Below, piece by piece: positions 1-8,438 of a DNA stretch of 64,000 nt. The stretch comes from Bacillaceae bacterium (GTDB lineage: Bacteria > Bacillota > Bacilli > JACDOE01), in contig JACDOE010000006.1 in the NCBI GenBank assembly GCA_017656255.1, forward strand, positions 96,546 through 160,545. The letters are read 5' to 3'. How positions within the stretch are numbered: the stretch's first letter is position 1; the number at the start of each line of letters is the position of its first letter. Position numbers and translations under genes: made by a program. The notes below the pieces were generated by a model that ran no database searches, had not been told where the DNA came from, and worked only from the letters and a program-made list of their open reading frames with translations.

Positions 1-2
1 GG

Positions 3-68
3 AGTAAGGTTCAACAAACCGAGGAAGAGGAAGAATCCAGTGAGAAGGGGGGAGAACAAAATGAGTAA
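3..68 (+). CDS. 3' end of an upstream gene (partial)
   Basis: An open frame runs in from the left edge and stops at TAA 66-68, overlapping the next start codon by 8 bases. The visible tail is very rich in Glu (a run of five Glu), then Ser, Gly and Asn. The overlap suggests translational coupling with the ATPase that follows. In Tad clusters the gene before the ATPase is often a TadZ/CpaE-like protein, but nothing here identifies it. Confidence 0.45.
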   Translation, partial: SKVQQTEEEEESSEKGGEQNE

Positions 69-1542
69 GTTGTGGGACATTTTATCTGCAGCTGAAGAAG
101 AGGAGAAAGAAACTGCCAAAGTGCTCTCACAAACCATTCAGACGACATCGGAAGAGTTGATTCAATATCAGGAAGAGATGTTAGAGTTACTTCGCAGGGA
201 TTTGAACACAGATACGTCTCAATTGAATCGTGATGGGATGCGACTTTACCTGATGGAGTTGGGGCGTAACAGTGATCGTATTCCGGATGAAACCACGTTG
301 AAAGAAGTGGTGGATTCCATCCTGGATGATATGTACGGGTATGGGCCGGCCCAGGAGTACATGGAAGATCCGGATGTGACGGATGTCAGAATTATGGGGC
401 CTCACGTCATCGAATATAAGAAGAATGGTAAATATTATCGGGCCGATAAGGCGGGATTTCGTGATGAGGACCATCTTTTTAATTGGCTGACCAACAAATT
501 GTCTCTTACCGGTCGCCGCTTCGATCGGTCCGAAATAACTGTCAATGCCCTCCTGCCGGATGGTTCCCGGCTCCATGCTGTTACGGATATTTCCGGATAC
601 AGTTACTGGTCAGAAGATGGCTTTCATAAAATTGAGCCTTCAACCATTGTGACCATCCGGAAATTCGTCAAGTTTTTTACACCGGAGGAACTGGTGAAAC
701 GAAACTTCATGGCTTCCATTATGATGGATTATCTGGCCTTAACGACAAAGATTCGCTGGACCACGTTATTTGCGGGTGGAATGGGAACCGGTAAAACCAC
801 AACCATGAACACGATATTCTCCTTTATCCAGGATAATCACAAGAACGGGGTATTGGAGGAAGCTCCGGAGCTTCAACCCAAACACAACAATGTGATTCGC
901 TTATGGGAACGACAAAAGAACGTTCAGGGGAAAGGCGAATATACCATTCGGCAAATGCTTAAAGAAGCGCTGCGAATGGATTTAAATCGCATTTTTATTG
1001 CCGAATTGCGGGATCAGATTGCCTATTATTTTCTTCAGGCTATTATTAATGGCCACCCCGGAAGTATGAGTACCATCCATGCCAATTCTGCAAGGGCCAC
1101 TATCCTGAGATTAATTGCTCTGGCCATGTCGGCCCCTGAAGCGAATCGTTTTGATGTTCTGGGGATGATTCAGGAGGGCGTTCAACAGATTGTCCAGTTG
1201 GAAAAAACGGACGAAGATGAAAAACTGACAGCTGAGATTTGTGAAATCGAGGGTATATCGGGGGATGGCATCAATCTGCGCGATGTTTTCACAGTGGAGT
1301 TCAATGAGGATGGGACCTGGTACTGGAAGTTTCATGGTTTGAGTGACAAATTGCTCAAACAGGCACGCCGTCAACGAATGGAAGTTCCTCAGTCGTTACT
1401 GGAAGCAGATAAATATGTCAAGGAATCCGGTTCTCCTTTTCTGTGCGGGGAATATGCCCCTCGGCATCCGTCAACGAATCAGGAAGTTAAGAAACAGGGG
1501 CCGAAAGGGAAAATTAACAAAGAAGTCATGCTCGATGTGTAA
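61..1542 (+). CDS. TadA/CpaF (VirB11/GspE-type) secretion ATPase
   Basis: Hexameric cytoplasmic ATPase of the type II/IV secretion superfamily, expected to power assembly of a Tad-like pilus through the two TadB/TadC-like membrane proteins encoded next. Visible motifs are a Walker A (GGMGTGKTT) near residues 238-246, an Asp-box/Walker B region ending IFIAELRD near 310-317, and a His box GHPGSMSTIHANS near 330-342, all close to the CpaF pattern. Length (493 aa) fits the family. ATG 61 is chosen over GTG 40 because AAGGGGGGA lies just before it. The gene overlaps the upstream frame and is 12 bp from the next gene. VirB11-type ATPases of conjugation systems share the fold; the TadB/TadC neighbours favour the Tad branch. 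Confidence 0.9.
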   Translation: MSKLWDILSAAEEEEKETAKVLSQTIQTTSEELIQYQEEMLELLRRDLNTDTSQLNRDGMRLYLMELGRNSDRIPDETTLKEVVDSILDDMYGYGPAQEYMEDPDVTDVRIMGPHVIEYKKNGKYYRADKAGFRDEDHLFNWLTNKLSLTGRRFDRSEITVNALLPDGSRLHAVTDISGYSYWSEDGFHKIEPSTIVTIRKFVKFFTPEELVKRNFMASIMMDYLALTTKIRWTTLFAGGMGTGKTTTMNTIFSFIQDNHKNGVLEEAPELQPKHNNVIRLWERQKNVQGKGEYTIRQMLKEALRMDLNRIFIAELRDQIAYYFLQAIINGHPGSMSTIHANSARATILRLIALAMSAPEANRFDVLGMIQEGVQQIVQLEKTDEDEKLTAEICEIEGISGDGINLRDVFTVEFNEDGTWYWKFHGLSDKLLKQARRQRMEVPQSLLEADKYVKESGSPFLCGEYAPRHPSTNQEVKKQGPKGKINKEVMLDV

Positions 1543-1554
1543 GGGGGGAGATCA

Positions 1555-2430
1555 TTGGAAGGTTTTTTACTTTTTCTCGTATTCTTTCTCATCGTTCTGG
1601 CAATCCGTTTTCGCCGAATCGAGAGAGATCAGCGTTTGTTGTCTCGATTATCTGGTGCAAAACCACTGAAGAGAAAAAACAGAAAAAATGTGTTTCACTT
1701 TATCGAGCAGAAGGCTTATGAAGCACGAATCGATTTATCTCCCAAATATATTCGTGTATTGCTGCTCGTCATTGTCATTGTTGGTTTTTGGCTGGTCTCG
1801 GCCGCAACCAACCCTGTCTTGGGGCTTTTTCTTGGCCCGATTACGGGAATAGGTGGTTTTCTGATTATCATTTCGGCTCTGGGAGAATGGAATAAAAAGC
1901 AGTTCACAAAAGATTTTATGAAGGCTCTCAGTATCGGTTCCAGTGTTCTTAGAGCAAATGGTACCCTGGGCAGCTGGATTAATGTGACCCTGGAGTTAAT
2001 AGACAGTGGGTTTTTGCACCGGGAATTTAAAATTGTGAAGTACCAAATAGATAGATTGGGGCTATCTCCGGTGGAAGCTCTTGAATCGATGGCGGAACGC
2101 ATTAATGTCCCGTATCTGGATTATTTTATGATGTCCATTCGCCTGACATCCCGGGAGGGCGGTGACATCACGGAGTTGTTTGATGACATTCGACGCCGGA
2201 TCAAAAACGAGATTCGGTTTCAGAAAAAAGTCATGGCCCGAACTTCATCCATGAGGAAAATTGTCTGGTTTGTCGGTGCTGTTCCGATCGGATTGCTACT
2301 GATTTTCTGGGACACAATTATTTCACTCATTGATGCCTTTCCTGCATTTTTGGGGATGGTCCTGTTCAATGTGGTCATGATGGGGATCGGGATCCTGGTC
2401 GTCAAAAGATCGGTGAAACTTCATGTTTGA
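1555..2430 (+). CDS. TadB-like type II secretion F-domain membrane protein
   Basis: Inner-membrane platform protein. The N-terminus is hydrophobic, two close membrane segments lie near residues 65-105, the central part is a cytoplasmic T2SSF domain, and two more membrane segments end the protein (about 235-285). This is the TadB/TadC layout, and the 291 aa length is typical. TTG 1555 is supported by AAGGGGGGA seven bases upstream. In Tad systems TadB and TadC form the platform contacted by the TadA ATPase. The 3' end overlaps the next gene by 8 bases, suggesting coupling. Confidence 0.82.
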   Translation: MEGFLLFLVFFLIVLAIRFRRIERDQRLLSRLSGAKPLKRKNRKNVFHFIEQKAYEARIDLSPKYIRVLLLVIVIVGFWLVSAATNPVLGLFLGPITGIGGFLIIISALGEWNKKQFTKDFMKALSIGSSVLRANGTLGSWINVTLELIDSGFLHREFKIVKYQIDRLGLSPVEALESMAERINVPYLDYFMMSIRLTSREGGDITELFDDIRRRIKNEIRFQKKVMARTSSMRKIVWFVGAVPIGLLLIFWDTIISLIDAFPAFLGMVLFNVVMMGIGILVVKRSVKLHV

Positions 2431-2857
2431 TATCTTTCGGTCCCGGGTGCTGACGAAAAACTATATGTGTGTAAAAAAGGGGGACACCATCCAGATCCAT
2501 CATACATCGGTTCCCTTTTTGTTTTATTGGGCTGATCGAAAAAAGTTTTTAAGGCAACGTCAAATGGCGTATGAAAAGCTGGCCAAAAAACTTCATAGTC
2601 ACAGCAGGTTTTATTCTTCGGTCAGGTGGATCACGGGAAAGAGTATCTGGATCGATTATGAAAGGGAGTTTAACGATGTTACTCTTAAAAAATTAAGTCT
2701 CTGGGATCAATTCGGGGATATGATATTACGCATGTTGAACCTAAGGAACTGGACCACATTACGCTGGTCTATTTTTTTTGTTCCACTTTGGACCCGAGAA
2801 TATAAGAAGTTTAAGTGTTCCAGGGAAGAGTTCATTCAGATTTTTGGAAAGGGGTGA
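2423..2857 (+). CDS. Hypothetical protein inside the Tad-like operon
   Basis: A 144-residue basic protein with no recognised domain. It has many Lys, Arg, Trp and Tyr residues and a weakly hydrophobic stretch near residues 110-125 (WSIFFVPLW) that might touch the membrane. It overlaps the TadB-like gene by 8 bases and stops 4 bases before the probable TadC-like start, so it is very likely translated with them. It sits exactly between the TadB- and TadC-like genes, where no standard Tad gene is expected, and may be a lineage-specific part of the platform. No function can be assigned. Confidence 0.6.
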   Translation: MFDIFRSRVLTKNYMCVKKGDTIQIHHTSVPFLFYWADRKKFLRQRQMAYEKLAKKLHSHSRFYSSVRWITGKSIWIDYEREFNDVTLKKLSLWDQFGDMILRMLNLRNWTTLRWSIFFVPLWTREYKKFKCSREEFIQIFGKG

Positions 2858-2861
2858 TTTT

Positions 2862-3722
2862 TTGCAAGAAGGAGTACTTGTATTTTTGACGCTTAGTATG
2901 TTCATCCTCTGGTTCAGCTTGAAAAAGGATGAACGGATCCAGATGATGTATAACCGTTTGGTCAAGGTGGAATTGCAGAAAGGGAACGTCAGGCGCGGAA
3001 GGCTGCTTCTCCGAATCATCCGCAATATTTTTCAGCCGTGGCTGCCCGGAAAAAGATATATGGGAAAATGGGAAAGGCATCTGATCCAAGCCGGTGGGTT
3101 TGGCGGAGGATGGACAGCAGAAGAATTTTTTATCCTCCGTATCTTAATGGGGGCCGGTCTCGGATTCTTGATCTATGGGATGAGTGGGAATTTACGAGAC
3201 AGCCTGTTTTTCTCTCTGGTTGGCTTTTTCTTTCCGGCATTCGTTGTATGGCTGAAGATCAAAAAAAGGCGCAAAGAAGCCTTAGCTTCATTAAGGCAGC
3301 TACTTAAAGTGATGCTTGTGCTGATTGAGCAAAATGCACATTTGAGGGAAGCGCTTGAGAAAGCGGGTAAAGAAGTGCCTGGATCACTGGGTGAGGTTTT
3401 GACAAAAGCATCTGAGTGGTTAAAACGAGGGGAATCGATTCCTGAAACCTTTACCTGGATAAAAAATCAATTCGGGTTGGATGAACTGGATGAATTTTGT
3501 ATGGCCATGATATTGGCGGTGCGAAATGGAACACCTGTTGTTGATGTAATCCGGGAACAGATTCGAACACTTGATGAGGATACAGAAGAACGTGTGGAAG
3601 AAGGGATTCAGAATGCTCAACTGAAAGTCTCTTTTTCCATCATGTTCTTTTTCTTTTTCCCATTCTTTTTTACCGCGGTTATAGCGGGTGCGCTGAGTTT
3701 GATGGTTATGGTGAAATCCTAA
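2862..3722 (+). CDS. TadC-like type II secretion F-domain membrane protein
   Basis: Second platform protein of the Tad-like machine. From TTG 2862 it is 286 aa: an N-terminal membrane segment, two hydrophobic segments near residues 95-130, a cytoplasmic T2SSF domain, and a strongly hydrophobic C-terminal segment rich in Phe. The TTG start is preferred over the in-frame ATG at 2778 because GGAAAGGGG lies just upstream and the longer version would overlap the previous gene by 80 bases. It should work with the TadB-like protein and the ATPase. Confidence 0.8.
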   Translation: MQEGVLVFLTLSMFILWFSLKKDERIQMMYNRLVKVELQKGNVRRGRLLLRIIRNIFQPWLPGKRYMGKWERHLIQAGGFGGGWTAEEFFILRILMGAGLGFLIYGMSGNLRDSLFFSLVGFFFPAFVVWLKIKKRRKEALASLRQLLKVMLVLIEQNAHLREALEKAGKEVPGSLGEVLTKASEWLKRGESIPETFTWIKNQFGLDELDEFCMAMILAVRNGTPVVDVIREQIRTLDEDTEERVEEGIQNAQLKVSFSIMFFFFFPFFFTAVIAGALSLMVMVKS

Positions 3723-3747
3723 ATCTAAATTCAAGGAGGAAGATAGT

Positions 3748-3972
3748 ATGTTCAGAAAAATCGTTTTAAGAGGTAAAAGACGATTGGTACAAAAAGTTGT
3801 GAAGCGAGTCAGTCAATTGATGCAAAGTGAGCAGGGAATGATTTGGGGTTCGATCATTATGGGGCTTCTGGTCATTGGTTATATTCTTTTTACCAATCGG
3901 GATACGATTGGCCAGGGAATCACAGACATGTTTGATTACATCTGGACGCAGGCAAGGACGATTTTTAACTAA
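3748..3972 (+). CDS. Small pilin-like membrane protein
   Basis: A 74-residue protein with a long basic N-terminus (11 Lys/Arg in the first 25 residues), then SEQG and a hydrophobic helix (about residues 32-49) and a short polar tail. This is the plan of a Flp-type major pilin: leader, cleavage after Gly, helix. The Glu normally found at +5 of the mature pilin is not obvious. Ribosome binding site AAGGAGGAAGA precedes ATG 3748. Its place just after the TadC-like gene and before two TadE/G-like genes suits the structural subunit. Pilin identity is inferred. Confidence 0.6.
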   Translation: MFRKIVLRGKRRLVQKVVKRVSQLMQSEQGMIWGSIIMGLLVIGYILFTNRDTIGQGITDMFDYIWTQARTIFN

Positions 3973-3988
3973 TAAATGAGGTGGTCCG

Positions 3989-4429
3989 ATGTTAAAACGA
4001 ATGATGCAGGAGGACCGGGGAATTATCGATCTCCCGGTCCTTTATGTTTTTCTGGTTGTACTTTTTATTGGAATTGGGTTAATCATTGATACCGGAATGG
4101 CCATGATATCCAAGTACGATACGGTCATTGTGAGCCGGGAGACGGCACGAATGGCTGCCATAATCCCCGGCGGAACCTCTGCTGCCCTTAATAAAGCTGA
4201 AGAATTGTTTCTGGGGTTTGGAAGGCCACTGAGTCATGATGGCCATACCCTTTTTGATAAAAGCAGGGATGTTGATATAAACCTTTATGACGGCGAATAT
4301 GTCACCAGCACGGTCACTTACCGGCATCCCTGGATCATTACCGATATTGGGAAAATATTTGGCAGTTCTTCTCCCAGAAGTCCATATGATGCCGTTACAG
4401 CCACGACTTCGTTTAGAAGGGAGTGGTGA
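3989..4429 (+). CDS. TadE/DUF4320-like pseudopilin
   Basis: A 146-residue protein with a short N-terminus containing QEDRG, then a hydrophobic segment (about residues 15-36) and an extracellular domain. The pattern of acidic residues, Gly, then a helix is that of a TadE-like minor pilin processed by an A24 peptidase, and the sequence after the helix (VSRETARMAAI) resembles TadE/DUF4320 proteins. GAGGTGG precedes the ATG. It lies 16 bp after the pilin-like gene and 6 bp before the next one. Confidence 0.65.
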   Translation: MLKRMMQEDRGIIDLPVLYVFLVVLFIGIGLIIDTGMAMISKYDTVIVSRETARMAAIIPGGTSAALNKAEELFLGFGRPLSHDGHTLFDKSRDVDINLYDGEYVTSTVTYRHPWIITDIGKIFGSSSPRSPYDAVTATTSFRREW

Positions 4430-4435
4430 TTTTTT

Positions 4436-4939
4436 ATGTGGAAACGTATCTGGGAGAATGAAGAAGGTTCCGTAGGGTATTTGTTTCTCATGTTTACCGT
4501 CATGTTTTTGTTGACAATGAATCTGCTGGTTTTTGATATCGGCAAACTGATCATTGCCAGGGAACAATTACGCAGTGCGGCAGAGGCCGGGGTCCTGGCT
4601 GGGAATCAGGAAATTTATCGTGTGGATGAAGCGTGGAATGAATTTGGGGCGCCGCGTGATTGGGATTATCACATTAAGGATCCGGATGGCCCGAATAAAG
4701 CCATGGAAGCTTTTAATAAGAACGTCTCAAACATGGGATTGGAGGATTTTGATACGAATGTCGCCCATTCCTTTGCCACGATTCCATCAGCTTCTTCTGT
4801 TCAGATGCATGTCTGGGCAGAGGGGGGCTTAGATAACTTTAACAAGGCTAAACAGGTGTTTTATCATACGCAGCCTTCTGATTCTGTTGAGATCTTTATT
4901 CAAACGAGGTCGTTATTTAACGACCCATTGATCCCCTAG
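4436..4939 (+). CDS. TadG/TadE-like pilus assembly protein
   Basis: A 167-residue bitopic protein. The N-terminus ENEEGSVG is followed by a hydrophobic helix (about residues 14-35) and then EQLRSAAEAGVLAG, a segment highly typical of TadE/TadG-like Flp-assembly proteins, where a helix after the membrane segment carries repeated Ala. The rest is extracellular and has no recognised domain; the protein is much shorter than a full TadG with a von Willebrand domain. It belongs to the same operon and is likely cleaved by the prepilin peptidase encoded next. Confidence 0.7.
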   Translation: MWKRIWENEEGSVGYLFLMFTVMFLLTMNLLVFDIGKLIIAREQLRSAAEAGVLAGNQEIYRVDEAWNEFGAPRDWDYHIKDPDGPNKAMEAFNKNVSNMGLEDFDTNVAHSFATIPSASSVQMHVWAEGGLDNFNKAKQVFYHTQPSDSVEIFIQTRSLFNDPLIP

Positions 4940-4952
4940 AAAGGAGGAGATG

Positions 4953-5405
4953 ATGCTGGTTGAAGGAGTCTTTTATTTATTTTTGATTCTGGCTGCTTAT
5001 ATCGATTTCAAGGAGCGCCGGATACCTAACTGGCTCAATGGTTTAGCAACGGTGGTGTTGCCCATCGTTGCTTTTTTCTATTCGTCTGAAGACGTTTTGA
5101 TAGATCAAATGAAGGGAGGGTTTTATGTATTAACTCTGTTTTTAGTTGTTTATGTTATTTCGTTGTGGCTGCGTGGCAGTCCGGAGATTGGGGCAGGGGA
5201 TTTAAAGATGGGTTTCTGGTTTGGGTGGGGGGTTGGGTATGCGCAAGTACCTTATGTACTACTTTTCTCAATTATATTGATTTTCCTCGTCCGACTTATT
5301 ATTTGGTTTCAGAAAGGGGCGTGTAAAGCTCCTTTGCCCTATGCACCATCGTTACTTTTAATCATAATGATGATGCATTTTTCAAATTTGATTTACGGAG
5401 GCTGA
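4953..5405 (+). CDS. A24-family prepilin peptidase (TadV/CpaA-like)
   Basis: Integral membrane aspartic protease that cleaves prepilin leaders. Both catalytic Asp motifs are visible: AYIDFKERRIPN near the N-terminus and GAGDLKM (the GxGD motif) near residue 85. There are about five membrane segments and 150 residues, the short form without a methylase domain, as in CpaA/TadV. ATG 4953 fits AGGAGG (4942-4947) better than ATG 4950, which would be only 2 bases away. Its likely substrates are the three small proteins encoded just upstream. Confidence 0.85.
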   Translation: MLVEGVFYLFLILAAYIDFKERRIPNWLNGLATVVLPIVAFFYSSEDVLIDQMKGGFYVLTLFLVVYVISLWLRGSPEIGAGDLKMGFWFGWGVGYAQVPYVLLFSIILIFLVRLIIWFQKGACKAPLPYAPSLLLIIMMMHFSNLIYGG

Positions 5406-5411
5406 TAAAAG

Positions 5412-5915
5412 ATGAAACGATTATATGTCCCTTTCTTTTTATTGTTGTTCTTGATCCAAACTGTGTCTATTTCTGCTGAAGAACTAATTAAGGTTTATGT
5501 AGATGGTGAGCAATTGCACATGGATGCAACCCCTTCATTAAAGGAAGGTACCACTTTGGTACCGGTTAGGGCTGTGAGTGAAGGTCTTGGATTGAAGGTA
5601 AGTTGGGATTCAGATACTCGTTCCGTTTTTATTTTTGGCAAGAACACTTCAATTGCGATGAGTATTGGACAATCAGTAGCCAATGTAAATGGTATGAATA
5701 TTAAAATGTCGCGAGCACCCGAGATCATACATTCTAGAACCTATGTTCCGATTCGTTTTATTTCTGAAGCTATAGGTGCGTCAGTAGAGTGGAATGGGGT
5801 AAACAGAGAAATTTACATTACAAAAAACGAAATGCAGTTTATTCCGACACGTATCAATGAGGATGGAAACCCAATAAATCAAATAGATTTACCTACTGAT
5901 ATTTTTAGTAAATAA
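5412..5915 (+). CDS. Secreted stalk-domain (copper amine oxidase N-terminal type) protein
   Basis: A 167-residue exported protein: signal peptide (about residues 1-22), then one copper-amine-oxidase-N1-like stalk domain with the usual repeated pattern (TTLVPVRAVSEGLGLKVSWD, then RTYVPIRFISEAIGASVEWN). In Firmicutes these domains are extracellular modules, often cell-wall linked, and rarely enzymes. The stop is 15 bp before the next gene. Base composition drops to a more AT-rich value here than in the preceding Tad genes. A second stalk-domain gene occurs at 17.9-18.5 kb on the other strand. Confidence 0.78.
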   Translation: MKRLYVPFFLLLFLIQTVSISAEELIKVYVDGEQLHMDATPSLKEGTTLVPVRAVSEGLGLKVSWDSDTRSVFIFGKNTSIAMSIGQSVANVNGMNIKMSRAPEIIHSRTYVPIRFISEAIGASVEWNGVNREIYITKNEMQFIPTRINEDGNPINQIDLPTDIFSK

Positions 5916-5930
5916 GAACGGGGGTACGGG

Positions 5931-8381
5931 TTGATGAAAATTTTTAAAGTAGTTAAAGTAGCGTTGTCTATTGTTTTGTTGTTGACATTAACGATTCCTA
6001 TCAACAGTAATCAAGTGTTAGCTCTGGAACAATCATTATCAGAAACATCAAACGTAAATACTTACAGATTTTATGAGTTGTTTGATGGTTCCGATTATTC
6101 GTCTCCGGGTGAATTTCTGATAAATACAGATCATTCTTTTCTATTAAAAGATTATCCAGATTATTATCTTGTAGGCTGGAGTCGTTATAATATTGCGCAA
6201 GATTTAGATACTGGTAAGTATTATATTTTTGGTGGGATTTTAAGCATAAGAAAAAATGACGGCACTGATTCTACACATCCGAACACAAATGCAATGGCCA
6301 TTTATGACCCATTTACGAAAGAATGGACTTTGAGTAGAGCTAATGAAAATGCTGACCCATCAACACGACCGCCACAGCCTACCTGGGGATCATTTAACTT
6401 GGGTTTAATGGAATCACGTGCATTACGTGGAAAATATCATTTTGTAATAGAAAACAAATTATGGGTATATGAGGAATCATCAGATTCCTGGGAAAATTAT
6501 GATTTACCAGGAGGAATAACTGCAGATTACAATACCTATCATTTTGGTTTATATAGGTATGGTTCAAGACCTTTGGGTGAAGAGGACCTTTTAACCATAA
6601 TTACAAGTGACGCAGTAGCTCAATACTACGTCAATCATAAAGCGAGTAGTGATGTAGATCCATGGTTATCAAATTATTCACTTTCGACCCCGATGCCAGA
6701 AGACATAAGAGGAACAAATGTTACCAATCCAATTGATGGGCATAATATTTATAAGGTGAGTAATAACAAAGTTTATAGGTCATCTAGACTAAATCCTTCT
6801 AAATGGGAAGAGATACCGGCAACCAATCCTGAAATACTAGGTTCAACTTATCGCAATAATGGGATTGTATTTAAAACCAGTAAAAACTCTTTTGCACTAT
6901 TGGGAGGAAGTGCAAATAAATATATCTCTAGCGGAAACACTACATTGGATTTTGATTTGTTTGAATTCAATATCTCTTCTGGTGAATGGACACATGTATT
7001 TACAGGAGATGTCCTACCAGGTTGGACAAATGGATATGCCGGCATGATTTATGATTATTTCGGGAAAGGAAAAGTATATGCAACTCGAAATCCTACAAGT
7101 ACAGGGAATGCAGTAGAATTCTACCTGGATCGTAAACCACCAAATATTGCTGACTTCTCTATTATCGATCAGGACGGTGTATCTTATACCAATGAAGTAC
7201 AACTGCAAATTGATGCATCTGATAATGATGAAATTGTAGAAATACAGGTTTCCAATGATGATTTTTTGACATATGAATCTCTACCCTATCCATCAAATGG
7301 TGTTATAGACTGGAAGTTACTACCCGGCACAGGCGGGCGAAAGGTAGCAATAAAAGCAATAGACTATGCTGGGAATGTATCTGTTGCTAGATCAGATGGC
7401 ACGTATTTAATTTATGACGGTGTACCACCAGAAGTAAATTTTGAAATCAATTATGGAAAATCTTCAACTGATAGTAATACTGTTCCCATAAAGATAGAGG
7501 CAACTGACGATAATACAACTTTTCAAAATTTACGTATGCGATTATCTTTAGATGGCGTGAATTGGCATATCCTTCAAGATGGAGGATGGACACAAAATAA
7601 TAATGAATGGGGTCCTGTACAATCATATCCTCCAGACTTTTATATTGGCTCTACACCTGAACAAAAATACTTTTTTTTACAAGTAAAAGATGAGAATAAT
7701 AATGTCACAAACAAAACAGCTACCATCGTAAGAACCAGTCCCGCGACTGAGCCAACGACCAATGAAACAGAACCGACACCTGACCCAATTATAGATCCTG
7801 AGAACATGAATGGACTCTATATCGAAATGGATGGGCAAGTTTACCAGGTATCAAATAGCACCAGTGCTGTGATTCATATTACTAATCTGCAAAATGTTTC
7901 CGAGGTCAAATGGAGCCGAGATGGGATATCGTCATCTGAATATGAGCCATTGTCTCAGGAAGCCATTAACTCAGGAGAGTTGATTAAAGAAATTTCCTTT
8001 GAAAAGCAAGGGCAATCAGCGGTTTATATAAAATTTAAATCGAAAGATGGAGCAGAATCAGACTGGATAAGTCGTAAATTTCTTGTTGACTATACTCCGC
8101 CTGAAGTAAACATTACCCCTTTAAATCATGCAAAAGCTACCGATGTTGATCTTTTTAAATTAATTGTCAAAGTACATGATAATGTGACACGAGAAGGGTT
8201 TCAGTATAGTTATAAAGTGAATGATGGAAGTTGGTCTAATTATTCGTTGTTGCCTACCGATGGGCAAATTCATGTTTCAGGTCTTGATCCAAATACAACG
8301 AATACGATTACTGTAAAAGTTGTGGATCAATCAGGCAACGTTGGTGTAGACACAGTTACTGGCATTTGGTATATCCCTTGA
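5931..8381 (+). CDS. Large secreted multidomain protein, probable surface adhesin or pilus tip
   Basis: An 816-residue exported protein (an ATG at 5934 is equally possible). The signal peptide covers about residues 1-31. The N-terminal half has repeated aromatic blades resembling a kelch or beta-propeller (YYIFGG, then YDPFTKEWTL, then FALLGGS). The C-terminal half holds several Ig-like/OmpL47-type modules with repeated PPEVN and DxSGNV signatures, split by a Pro/Thr/Glu-rich linker near 605-627. There is no LPXTG anchor. It is AT-rich compared with the ATPase genes around it, and a strong terminator follows at 8385. It may be displayed by the pilus machinery; that is inferred from position. 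Confidence 0.65.
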   Translation: MMKIFKVVKVALSIVLLLTLTIPINSNQVLALEQSLSETSNVNTYRFYELFDGSDYSSPGEFLINTDHSFLLKDYPDYYLVGWSRYNIAQDLDTGKYYIFGGILSIRKNDGTDSTHPNTNAMAIYDPFTKEWTLSRANENADPSTRPPQPTWGSFNLGLMESRALRGKYHFVIENKLWVYEESSDSWENYDLPGGITADYNTYHFGLYRYGSRPLGEEDLLTIITSDAVAQYYVNHKASSDVDPWLSNYSLSTPMPEDIRGTNVTNPIDGHNIYKVSNNKVYRSSRLNPSKWEEIPATNPEILGSTYRNNGIVFKTSKNSFALLGGSANKYISSGNTTLDFDLFEFNISSGEWTHVFTGDVLPGWTNGYAGMIYDYFGKGKVYATRNPTSTGNAVEFYLDRKPPNIADFSIIDQDGVSYTNEVQLQIDASDNDEIVEIQVSNDDFLTYESLPYPSNGVIDWKLLPGTGGRKVAIKAIDYAGNVSVARSDGTYLIYDGVPPEVNFEINYGKSSTDSNTVPIKIEATDDNTTFQNLRMRLSLDGVNWHILQDGGWTQNNNEWGPVQSYPPDFYIGSTPEQKYFFLQVKDENNNVTNKTATIVRTSPATEPTTNETEPTPDPIIDPENMNGLYIEMDGQVYQVSNSTSAVIHITNLQNVSEVKWSRDGISSSEYEPLSQEAINSGELIKEISFEKQGQSAVYIKFKSKDGAESDWISRKFLVDYTPPEVNITPLNHAKATDVDLFKLIVKVHDNVTREGFQYSYKVNDGSWSNYSLLPTDGQIHVSGLDPNTTNTITVKVVDQSGNVGVDTVTGIWYIP

Positions 8382-8384
8382 TTA

Positions 8385-8417
8385 TACCCCCTGGATTTTG
8401 TTCCAGGGGGTAATTTT
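8385..8417 (+). terminator. Rho-independent terminator inside the secretion cluster
   Basis: Inverted repeat TACCCCCTGGA / TCCAGGGGGTA with a short loop, followed by ATTTTT, directly after the stop of the large secreted protein. It separates the Tad-pilus half of the cluster from the VirB4/FtsK half, so the second half may have its own promoter or depend on read-through. Confidence 0.8.
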
Positions 8418-8438
8418 TAATCTGGATGTGATGTAGAA

